Assembly: GCA_947445495.1 (NCBI GenBank)
Contig: CANFEI010000114.1
Coordinates: forward strand, 1-5,199
DNA length: 5,199 nt
Direction of reading: 5' to 3'
Source: Alcaligenaceae bacterium
Lineage (GTDB): Bacteria > Pseudomonadota > Gammaproteobacteria > Burkholderiales > Burkholderiaceae
Numbering within the stretch: the stretch's first letter is position 1; every line of letters begins with the position of its first letter. Below the pieces are notes generated by a model. It made no database searches, was not told the DNA's origin, and saw only the letters and a list, made by a program, of their open reading frames with translations. The translations under genes were made by a program, and so were the position numbers. Positions 1 through 5,199 of the stretch are shown one piece after another.

Positions 1-714
1 ATAAAAAAAACAAAACGTTTCGGCTTGTTATTACCGTCTTCGAACACGACTCAAGAGCCAGAGTTCGCTGAGGTATTACCAGACGATGTATCGTTGCATT
101 GTGCGCGCCTGACCTTGCGCAATATTGATCCTGAATCGACGATCAAAATCGTGGCCGAGCTTGAATCGGAGGCCGAGAAACTCAAGGATGCCGCAGTCGA
201 TGCGGTGGTGCTTTCTGCTACGGCGCCTTCGACACGTTTAGGCAAGGGCTATGACAAAAAAATTTGTGCGCGTATTGAACAAGCATGCGGCAAGCCGGCG
301 ACAACAGCCGCCACGGCAATGTTGGAAGCCTTTTCGCTATTGAATATCAAGAAGATCGTATTGGCAGCGCCGTGGGGCGAAGGCACCAATCAAACCGTTG
401 CTGCGTTCATTGAAGCCAGCGGCGTGCGTGTCTTGCGGCAAATGGCGATGGGTATTGTCAGCAATATTGAAGTGGGTCACCTCTCGGCTCAAACAGCGTA
501 CGACCTTGGTCGTCAAGCGGATCATCCGGAGGCGGATGCGATATTTTTGGCATGCGGCAACTGGATGACATTAGAGGTGATTGAGGCTCTCGAAAAAGAC
601 ACCGGTAAGCCGGTGCTGAGTACAAATAGTTGCGCCATCTGGGCCACGATGAATTTAATTGGTGGCGGCTGGTCGATTCCAGGCCATGGGCAGTTGCTGG
701 CAAATAAAAAATAA
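1..714 (+). CDS. Arylmalonate decarboxylase / maleate isomerase-like protein (Asp/Glu racemase superfamily), 5' partial
   Basis: The frame is open to the left edge and ends at TAA 712-714. The first in-window codons read IKKTKRFGLLLPSSNT, a normal family N-terminus, so the true start lies a few codons upstream; the TTG at 25 would cut into strand 1. Counting base 1 as residue 1, PSSNT (12-16) matches the N-terminal loop of maleate isomerases. The loop SATAPS puts Ala73-Thr74 where racemases and isomerases carry their first catalytic Cys. Trp125 sits where I recall Tyr126 of Bordetella arylmalonate decarboxylase, and Cys185-Gly186 (LACGNW) matches its single catalytic Cys188-Gly189. The tail GGGW..PGHGQLL also resembles that enzyme. 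A one-Cys active site suggests cofactor-free decarboxylation or another one-base reaction on a malonate-type or dicarboxylic acid in the cytoplasm; this is inference. It is probably co-transcribed with the lactonase gene 11 bases downstream. Superfamily is secure, reaction is not. Confidence 0.9.
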   Translation: MKKTKRFGLLLPSSNTTQEPEFAEVLPDDVSLHCARLTLRNIDPESTIKIVAELESEAEKLKDAAVDAVVLSATAPSTRLGKGYDKKICARIEQACGKPATTAATAMLEAFSLLNIKKIVLAAPWGEGTNQTVAAFIEASGVRVLRQMAMGIVSNIEVGHLSAQTAYDLGRQADHPEADAIFLACGNWMTLEVIEALEKDTGKPVLSTNSCAIWATMNLIGGGWSIPGHGQLLANKK

Positions 715-725
715 GGTTAGGCGCA

Positions 726-1643
726 ATGTATCCGACACCCCCAAGTATTAAAACCGAAGTCTTTTTTCGAGTACCTGACCATCTCCGTCGTCCTGGCCAA
801 CTGAATGCCGAGCGGCGTGCAGCGGCGAAGGGCGGAGACAAAACAGATTGCTTTCTTGAAGGTCCCTCGTTTGATTTGGCAGGCAATCTATATTTGGTAG
901 ACGTTGCCTTCAGCAGAATATTTCGTGTGGATCCTGCCGGGAATGTTGAGGTCTTGTGTGAATATAACGGTGAGCCCAATGGGCTAAAAATACATCGCGA
1001 CGGGAGGATTTTTGTCACCGATCACAAATTGGGAGTCTTGTTGTTAGATCCCAGTGCCGGAAGCTTGTTACCTGTTGTTGAGCGCTATATGACAGAGAGC
1101 TTTAAAGGTCTTAACGATTTGTTTATTGCTTGTGACGGCGCTATGTATTTTACGGATCAAGGGCAAAGCAGTATCGACGACCCCAATGGCAAGGTCTATC
1201 GCCTGAATGCTGGGGGACGCCTGGAAAGACTCCTGCACAATGTGCCGAGCCCTAACGGCATTGTCATGAGTCCCGATGAGAAGCTACTCTATGTCGCGGC
1301 GACGCGTGGTAATTGTGTATGGCGTTCGTACTTGACGCCGGATGGGGCACTCGCTCGCACAGGAATATTTGTCCAACTTTCCGGTGGCACCGGCCCAGAT
1401 GGCATGGCCATGGATATTGAGGGCAATTTAATAGTCGCCCATGTTGGTGCTGGAATCGTCTGGGGATTTTCTGCGCTGGGCGTGCCTATCATGCGTATCG
1501 ATTCATGCGAGGGCTTGGCGACGACTAATATGGCCTACGGCGGCAAAGATAACCGAACACTGTTCATTACTGAATCTGAGAGCGGATGCGTGTTGATCGC
1601 CAACCTGGATGTTCCAGGCCGGCCCATGCATTCTCACCAATAA
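726..1643 (+). CDS. SMP-30/gluconolactonase/LRE-like (SGL) family lactonase
   Basis: A 305-residue protein of the six-bladed beta-propeller SGL family, whose members hydrolyse sugar and related lactones with one divalent metal ion. Repeated blade motifs are visible: FDLAGNLYLVD (about 50-60), GLKIHRDGRIFVTD (about 86-99), ACDGAMYFTD (135-144), SPDEKLLYVA (about 182-191) and MDIEGNLIVA. Expected metal and substrate residues are all present: Glu45 (LEGPS), Asn130 (LNDL), Asn177 (PNGI) and Asp225 (GPDGMA). Their spacing (85, 47, 48) is close to that I recall for human SMP-30 (Glu18, Asn103, Asn154, Asp204). No signal peptide is seen, so it should be cytoplasmic. ATG 726 is preceded by AAGG at 713-716, overlapping the upstream stop, which suggests an operon with the decarboxylase-like gene. 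The lactone substrate cannot be read from sequence; a role after an oxidation step that yields a lactone would be typical. Confidence 0.92.
   Translation: MYPTPPSIKTEVFFRVPDHLRRPGQLNAERRAAAKGGDKTDCFLEGPSFDLAGNLYLVDVAFSRIFRVDPAGNVEVLCEYNGEPNGLKIHRDGRIFVTDHKLGVLLLDPSAGSLLPVVERYMTESFKGLNDLFIACDGAMYFTDQGQSSIDDPNGKVYRLNAGGRLERLLHNVPSPNGIVMSPDEKLLYVAATRGNCVWRSYLTPDGALARTGIFVQLSGGTGPDGMAMDIEGNLIVAHVGAGIVWGFSALGVPIMRIDSCEGLATTNMAYGGKDNRTLFITESESGCVLIANLDVPGRPMHSHQ
1604..1618. other. Short perfect inverted repeat in the 3' end of the lactonase gene
   Basis: CCTGGA-TGT-TCCAGG forms a 6-bp stem with a 3-base loop, 26 bases before the lactonase stop codon ends. The convergent Bug1 gene leaves no intergenic space, so this is the strongest structure I see near the gene ends. 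No T-run follows on either strand, so it is not a classical intrinsic terminator. It could be chance within coding sequence. Confidence 0.3.
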
Positions 1644-1644
1644 A

Positions 1645-2631
1645 TTAGTCTAGCTTGAGATCTGCTGCTTTCACGACGCGTGCCCACTTCGCCATATCTG
1701 CCCGAATGAAGTCTGCAAAATCTTTTTCAGTTGTGATGGTTGGAATCAGGCCTAGCTTGGCCAAGTCGGCGATTACCTCTGGTTGGCTCAGGATATCGAG
1801 AGCGGCCAAATGGATTTTGTTGCGAAGATCAGCCGGGGTTTTTGCCGGCGCGACTAAGCCATACCAGTAGTCCATATCGAACCCAGGTACGCCCGCTTCA
1901 ATAAAGGTTGGCACATCGGGCATCGCAGAGGATCGTTGCTTACCGGTTTGTGCGATGGCGACCAGTTGACCAGAGCGCACGATGCCAGCGACGGCGGGTA
2001 GCGGTGCAAATAACACCATGTCACGTTGCTGTCCCAGCATGTCTGCCGTGACAGCCCCCGTACCTTTATAGGGGACATGGGTGAGTTTGATCTTGGTCTC
2101 AAAGATAAACAGTTCGGCGGCCATGTGCGCGCCGCTTCCAGCCCCGGCTGAGCCAAAATTGATTTTCCCTGGGCTGACTTTAGCCAGTCGCACTAGATCG
2201 CCAGCCGTCTTGACGGCTGAAGAGGGATGCGCCACGAGTACCATCGGCGCAGCGGCCAGAGCCGTGACTGCGACAAAGTCGCGGTCAACGTTGTAAGGCA
2301 GCTTTGGGTATAGGCCTGGATTAATTCCAATTTCAGAAACTGAACCAACGAGAAGTGTTTTTCCGTCGGGCGCTGCACGTGCAACGAATTGAGCGCCAAT
2401 TGAACCTGAAGCGCCCGGTTTATTTTCGATGGTGGTCGTTGTGCCAAGTTTTTCGGCAACCCTTGGCATGACACGCCGCGCGAGGACGTCCGTCCCACCA
2501 CCCGGTGCGAAAGGAATAATGACGTTAATTGGACGATCCGCGGCGCCCTGGGCGTGGGAGGTTGTGGGGCTGAGTACGGTGAAAGTTGTCGCGAGCAGCG
2601 CTGCACAGCCCAACAAAATTTTAGTGTTCAT
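1645..2631 (-). CDS. Bug/TctC-family periplasmic solute-binding protein (Bug1)
   Basis: A 328-residue tripartite tricarboxylate transporter (TctC/Bug) receptor of normal length. The N-terminus has a Lys residue, a hydrophobic stretch (5-20) and a likely signal peptidase I site at SHA|Q (27/28), so the mature protein is periplasmic. Lobe 1 carries PFAPGGGTD (40-48) with Arg52, the loop that contacts the ligand carboxylate in solved Bug structures, then ENKPGASGSIG (69-79) and PDGKTLLVGS (88-97). Lobe 2 carries GAGSGAH (to His169) and VPYKG (186-190). The Asp often found after the conserved Phe in lobe 2 is Ala here (LFAPLP). ATG (2629-2631) follows AGGAG at 2637-2641 with 5-base spacing. It is transcribed away from the SDR gene and converges on the lactonase gene. 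No TctA/TctB subunits are in the window, so it may feed a distant permease or act as a sensor partner. Ligand unknown, probably a small mono- or dicarboxylate. Confidence 0.95.
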   Translation of the reverse strand: MNTKILLGCAALLATTFTVLSPTTSHAQGAADRPINVIIPFAPGGGTDVLARRVMPRVAEKLGTTTTIENKPGASGSIGAQFVARAAPDGKTLLVGSVSEIGINPGLYPKLPYNVDRDFVAVTALAAAPMVLVAHPSSAVKTAGDLVRLAKVSPGKINFGSAGAGSGAHMAAELFIFETKIKLTHVPYKGTGAVTADMLGQQRDMVLFAPLPAVAGIVRSGQLVAIAQTGKQRSSAMPDVPTFIEAGVPGFDMDYWYGLVAPAKTPADLRNKIHLAALDILSQPEVIADLAKLGLIPTITTEKDFADFIRADMAKWARVVKAADLKLD

Positions 2632-2636
2632 GTCTT

Positions 2637-2641
2637 CTCCT
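2637..2641 (-). promoter_or_regulatory. Ribosome binding site of Bug1
   Basis: On the minus strand the bases read AGGAG, ending 5 bases before the ATG at 2631. This strong Shine-Dalgarno match fixes the start codon and agrees with the signal peptide beginning there. Confidence 0.8.
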
Positions 2642-2650
2642 AATCTTTGC

Positions 2651-2664
2651 GATGCTGAGGCATC
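2651..2664. promoter_or_regulatory. Inverted repeat in Bug1 leader, possible operator or hairpin
   Basis: GATGC-TGAG-GCATC is a 5-bp perfect inverted repeat with a 4-base centre, 10 bases upstream of the Bug1 Shine-Dalgarno. It could bind a dimeric regulator or fold in the Bug1 mRNA leader. No regulator gene is in the window to pair with it, and a 5-bp arm can occur by chance. Confidence 0.3.
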
Positions 2665-2717
2665 TTTCGTTTGTCGTCCGATATTACTGGATATTTAGTC
2701 GTATCTTCTACAAGTTC

Positions 2718-2746
2718 TTGACATGCGCTACCCCCTGTGGAACGAT
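2718..2746 (+). promoter_or_regulatory. Candidate sigma70-type promoter for the SDR-Bug2-racemase operon
   Basis: A perfect -35 hexamer TTGACA (2718-2723) is followed after exactly 17 bases by AACGAT (2741-2746). That -10 box is weak but keeps the key A at position 2, A at position 5 and the final T. It would start RNA near 2753 and leave a leader of about 45 bases before the SDR start at 2798. It lies in the 166-base divergent region shared with Bug1. No equally good promoter was found for Bug1 on the opposite strand. The near-palindrome CAAG-TT-CTTG (2711-2720) overlaps the -35 box. Confidence 0.5.
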
Positions 2747-2797
2747 GCAAGCGACGCGTGGGCCTAGTGCCTCGAATAAAAATATAGTTGGAGACGT

Positions 2798-3571
2798 ATG
2801 GTTCAGCCAACCCATCTTGATCTGAAGCTTTCGGGGAAAACCGCTTGGGTGTTGGGTGCCTCCGGCGCAATCGGTTCAGCCATCGCCACCATGTTGGCGG
2901 ACTTAGGCGTACGAGTCTGGCTGAGCGGCCGTAACCAAGTCAAACTTCAAGAGGTCTGTGATCGTATTGCGCGCGCAGGCGGTCATGCGACTGTGCAGGT
3001 GCTGGATGCCACGCAAGCCCTGGCAGTAGACAATGCTGCGGACGTCATCGCGCGCAAGGCAGGTCGAATCGACATTCTGGTGAACTCCACTGCCTTGCCA
3101 ACCTTTGGAAAATTTACTGAGCTGACCGATGAAGATTGGGAGCGTACCTTTCAAAGCAAGTTGATGGTTTACGTGCGAACGATGCGTGCTGTGCTACCCC
3201 ATATGATTGCGGCAGGTGGTGGAACGATCGTGAACATTTCGGGTAAAGCAGGGCGACTACCTTCACCTGCTCATTTACCCGGTGGTAGCATGAACGCGGC
3301 CATCAATCTGCTCACAAAAGGGATCGCAGACGCCTACCAGCATCAGGGAATTCGTGCGAATACGATCGCGCCAGGCCCCATTGCATCCGAGCGACTCAAT
3401 GCCTTGACCGCACAACTCGCAACGATTGCGACAGCCAACCCTGAGTTTATGGCGCGCAAGGGGGAGCCTGAAGATGTCGCACGCGCAGTGGCTTGGCTCG
3501 CAAGCCCGTTGTCAGAATTTATGAATGGGATTGTGTTGCCTTTAGATGGCGGATCAATCCCGACTGTTTGA
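2798..3571 (+). CDS. SDR-fold protein with degenerate catalytic tetrad (BKR-like short-chain dehydrogenase/reductase homologue)
   Basis: A 257-residue, full-length classical-type SDR Rossmann fold. The cofactor loop is GASGAIG (20-26), a TGxxxGxG variant. SGR (43-45) after strand 2 suggests NADP preference, and Asp70 fits the adenine-binding position. The structural NNAG motif is NSTA (96-99). Later elements are normal: PGP (192-194) and a C-terminal LDGG (249-252). The catalytic positions are not: the tetrad Asn is Lys121 (QSKLM), Ser148 (NISGKAG) is kept, and the YxxxK motif is GGSMN, giving Gly162 for Tyr and Asn166 for Lys. I recall an SDR subgroup annotated as BKR-like with similar GGxxN motifs and a Lys at the Asn position, so this is probably an inherited state rather than damage. 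ATG 2798 has GGAG at 2790-2793. First gene of a plus-strand operon, 53 bases before Bug2. It may be a cofactor-binding protein, or use different chemistry. Confidence 0.9.
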   Translation: MVQPTHLDLKLSGKTAWVLGASGAIGSAIATMLADLGVRVWLSGRNQVKLQEVCDRIARAGGHATVQVLDATQALAVDNAADVIARKAGRIDILVNSTALPTFGKFTELTDEDWERTFQSKLMVYVRTMRAVLPHMIAAGGGTIVNISGKAGRLPSPAHLPGGSMNAAINLLTKGIADAYQHQGIRANTIAPGPIASERLNALTAQLATIATANPEFMARKGEPEDVARAVAWLASPLSEFMNGIVLPLDGGSIPTV

Positions 3572-3612
3572 AAGTTGTTTCAAAAATAGAAGAAAAATTT
3601 CGGTAAGCCGAT

Positions 3613-3618
3613 AAGGAG
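3613..3618 (+). promoter_or_regulatory. Ribosome binding site of Bug2
   Basis: AAGGAG with 6-base spacing to ATG 3625 is a near-ideal Shine-Dalgarno and settles the start. The nine bases GGAGACGTA (3615-3623) also occur identically in front of the SDR gene (2790-2798). Confidence 0.8.
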
Positions 3619-3624
3619 ACGTAG

Positions 3625-4599
3625 ATGACTAAGCTATTCAAAACACTCATGGGCATTTTTTCCGTTGCGCTGGGTTGCGGCGCAAGCGTCATGGCGCAAG
3701 ACGTTTATCCCTCTAAAGCGATTAAGCTGATTGTTCCGCTCGGGGCGGGTGGTGCGACGGATGTCGTCGCGCGCGTTGTTGCAGGCAAGCTCTCTCAGCG
3801 CTTGGGACAGCAGGTGGTGGTAGAAAATCGTCCGGGTGCAGAGGGCGTCATCGGCGTCAATGCGGGTGCAAAGGCGGACCCGGATGGTTACACCTTGGTG
3901 CTTGGCTCTAGTACGACCTTGGCCGCTAATTTCCACTTACGTAAGAGCTTGCCGTTTCACCCGACTAAGGACTTAGAGCCGGTATCGATGGCGTTGAAAG
4001 ATTTCTACAACATCTTGGTGATTGGCTCTAACGTTCCGGCGAATACGCTGCAAGAATTTATTGCCCTGGCAAAGGCGAATCCGGGAAAATTTAACTATGG
4101 CACAGCCACGGTCGGTTCCAAGATTTGTATGGAAATGTTCAAGACTGCCGCGGGTATTGACTTAAAGACGATCAACTATAAGAGTTCGCCCCAGGCGCTC
4201 AATGATCTGATGGGGGGACAATTGGAAATTATTTGTGAGCCCGTTGCGACCTCGGTTCCAAACATCCGGTCTGGCAAAATTAAGTCGATTGGGGTGACGA
4301 GCTTGACGCGTGTGCAACAGGCTCCAGAATTACCAACGGTCACTGAACTTGGTTTGCCTGGCTTTGACTACAGCGCCTGGGTGGCAGTATTTGCTCCCGC
4401 TAAGACGCCTAAGCCGATCATCGACAGGTTAGCCAAGGAGTTAGCCATCGTACTGGCGGATCCAGAGACGGATGCAAAAATCCGATCGATTGGTGCCGCC
4501 CCAATGATTGGTGGTCCGAAAGAGCTAGCGGCTTTGCTTGATGCAGAGATCGCGCGGGCGGGGAAGGTTGTGAAAGACGCCGGGATTCAGCCGGAATAG
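3625..4599 (+). CDS. Bug/TctC-family periplasmic solute-binding protein (Bug2), divergent ligand pocket
   Basis: A 324-residue TctC/Bug receptor with a signal peptide: Lys3 and Lys6, hydrophobic 8-23, likely cleavage at VMA|Q (24/25). Lobe 1 has PLGAGGATD (38-46) with Arg50, ENRPGAEGVIG and PDGYTLVLGSS, all typical. Lobe 2 differs from the usual pattern: the position of the common His is Lys166 (by alignment with Bug1), YKG is YKS (185-187), and the usual Phe-Asp is Cys204-Glu205 (IICEP). The mature protein has just two Cys, 168 and 204, both in lobe 2; they could form a disulfide in the periplasm. It is clearly a distant paralogue of Bug1, not a recent duplicate, so the two probably bind different acids. 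It sits between the SDR and racemase-like genes on the same strand, ending TAG 4 bases before the next ATG, which ties its ligand to that racemase-like enzyme. Confidence 0.95.
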   Translation: MTKLFKTLMGIFSVALGCGASVMAQDVYPSKAIKLIVPLGAGGATDVVARVVAGKLSQRLGQQVVVENRPGAEGVIGVNAGAKADPDGYTLVLGSSTTLAANFHLRKSLPFHPTKDLEPVSMALKDFYNILVIGSNVPANTLQEFIALAKANPGKFNYGTATVGSKICMEMFKTAAGIDLKTINYKSSPQALNDLMGGQLEIICEPVATSVPNIRSGKIKSIGVTSLTRVQQAPELPTVTELGLPGFDYSAWVAVFAPAKTPKPIIDRLAKELAIVLADPETDAKIRSIGAAPMIGGPKELAALLDAEIARAGKVVKDAGIQPE

Positions 4600-4603
4600 T
4601 TTC

Positions 4604-5199
4604 ATGAATGCGAAGCCCAAAATATTTCTAGTGCATGCCGTAGATGTCTCCATGGCGCCTGCCTCAAACAGTTTTAAGAAGCTGTGGCCAGAAGCGAGCA
4701 TTGTCAATTTGTTAGACGAATCGCTTGCGATTGATATGTTGATCGACGGAAAAATGACACCGCGTATGGTCGAGCGCTTTGCTCGGCTCGGGCAGTACTG
4801 TGTCGATGCCGGAGCGGATGCCATCCTGTTTACCTGCTCGGCGTTTGGTGAGGCCATCAATCACCTCAAGACCTTGCAGCGCATTCCGATCCTCACACCT
4901 AATCAGGCGCTATTCGAAGAGCTGCTGGCGATCGGTGGTAAGGCCGCGATGCTGACCACCTTTACGCCATCGGTACAGGCGCTGCGTAGTGAGTTGTCGG
5001 AAATGGCTGCAGCACAACACCTCAAGCCTGACGTCGATTCTTTTATGGTGGAGGGCGCATTAGATGAGCTCTTGGGGCACCGCGGACCCGAGCACGATCG
5101 ATTAATTGCCCAGCGGGTCAACGGCCTGGCTCAATATTCAACAATCGTCTTGGGTCAGTTTTCAATGGCGCAGGCTGCGTTGCATCCTGATATAAAAAC
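4604..5199 (+). CDS. Asp/Glu/hydantoin racemase-superfamily protein, 3' partial
   Basis: An open frame from ATG 4604 to the right edge gives 198 residues; the C-terminus lies outside. Family features are LVHAVDVSM..A (9-18, strand 1 and substrate loop), VNLLDESLAID (34-44), ADAILFTCSAFGEAI (71-85) with Cys78 as the N-terminal catalytic Cys, TPNQALFEELL (98-108), AMLTTFTPSV (115-124), FMVEGALDELL (147-157) and TIVLGQFSMAQA (180-191). In two-Cys racemases the last motif carries the second catalytic Cys; here the residue is Gln185. I recall a subgroup with LAQFSMA at this place, so Gln may be its norm. The likely role is C-alpha proton chemistry (racemisation, isomerisation or lyase) on a carboxylic acid, cofactor-free, in the cytoplasm. 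Only a weak GGA (4593-4595) precedes the ATG, so translation may be coupled to Bug2, whose stop ends 4 bases before. Confidence 0.87.
   Translation, partial: MNAKPKIFLVHAVDVSMAPASNSFKKLWPEASIVNLLDESLAIDMLIDGKMTPRMVERFARLGQYCVDAGADAILFTCSAFGEAINHLKTLQRIPILTPNQALFEELLAIGGKAAMLTTFTPSVQALRSELSEMAAAQHLKPDVDSFMVEGALDELLGHRGPEHDRLIAQRVNGLAQYSTIVLGQFSMAQAALHPDIK

Noticed and set aside
1..20. A-rich start (run of eight A at 3-10) as an intergenic or regulatory sequence
   Set aside because: It reads in frame as lysine-rich codons joined directly to the conserved strand 1 of the first gene.
25..27. TTG at 25 as start codon of the first gene
   Set aside because: The frame is open to base 1 and the upstream codons (IKKTKRFG) complete the family's usual basic N-terminus and first beta strand; starting at 25 would truncate it.
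458..1018. A long open frame on the minus strand (186 codons) across the first two genes
   Set aside because: It lies antisense to two well-supported genes, has no recognisable domain or ribosome site, and reads like a shadow frame.
1617..1624. GGCCGGCC palindrome at the end of the lactonase gene
   Set aside because: An 8-base palindrome without a loop, inside coding sequence; nothing suggests regulatory use.
2193..2606. Minus-strand open frame of 137 codons inside Bug1
   Set aside because: Same strand as Bug1 but in another frame; its product has no recognisable motif, while the Bug1 frame has a signal peptide and all family motifs.
2602..2631. Lipobox-like LLGC (Bug1 residues 6-9) and ALGC (Bug2 residues 15-18), suggesting lipoproteins
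   Set aside because: In Bug1 the Cys comes too early for a lipoprotein signal, and in Bug2 the -3 residue is poor; both have good signal peptidase I sites further on, as usual for Bug proteins.
3599..3612. TCGG-TAAG-CCGA stem before Bug2 as a terminator or attenuator
   Set aside because: Only a 4-bp stem with no following T-run; more likely chance in a 53-base spacer within an operon.
4525..4860. Minus-strand open frames at 4525-4860 and 4903-5121
   Set aside because: Both are antisense to the Bug2 end and the partial racemase-like gene, whose plus-strand frame carries clear family motifs.

Overview
The window looks like bacterial chromosome from a proteobacterium, most likely a betaproteobacterium of the order Burkholderiales. 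The main reason is two Bug/TctC-type periplasmic binding proteins close together, a family greatly expanded in Bordetella, Cupriavidus and relatives. Base composition is moderate rather than extremely GC-rich. No taxonomic marker (rRNA, tRNA, housekeeping gene) is present, so genus is not claimed. No mobile element, CRISPR array or RNA gene was seen, and coding density is very high.

Layout. (1) Bases 1-1643, plus strand: the 3' part of an Asp/Glu racemase-superfamily gene resembling arylmalonate decarboxylase/maleate isomerase (its start lies left of the window), followed 11 bases later by an SMP-30/gluconolactonase-type lactonase. (2) Bases 1645-2631, minus strand: a Bug/TctC solute-binding protein (Bug1), converging on the lactonase with one base between the stop codons. 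(3) Bases 2632-2797: a 166-base divergent intergenic region with a good sigma70-like -35 box facing right and a short inverted repeat in the Bug1 leader. (4) Bases 2798-5199, plus strand: an SDR-fold protein with a degenerate catalytic tetrad, a second Bug/TctC protein (Bug2), and a second Asp/Glu/hydantoin racemase-superfamily gene that runs off the right edge.

How they may work together (inference). The set reads as a small-carboxylate utilisation cluster: two periplasmic binding proteins capture organic acids; a lactonase, a carbon-acid lyase/isomerase/racemase pair and an SDR-fold protein process them in the cytoplasm. No TctA/TctB membrane subunits and no regulator are in view, so substrate and transport route are unknown. 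The most notable point is that three of the four enzyme-like proteins depart from textbook active sites. The first racemase homologue lacks the N-terminal catalytic Cys, the second lacks the C-terminal one, and the SDR keeps only Ser of the Asn-Ser-Tyr-Lys tetrad. The lactonase, by contrast, has all its expected ligands. I see no clear evidence of a wholly new system; the interest is in this combination of altered enzymes.
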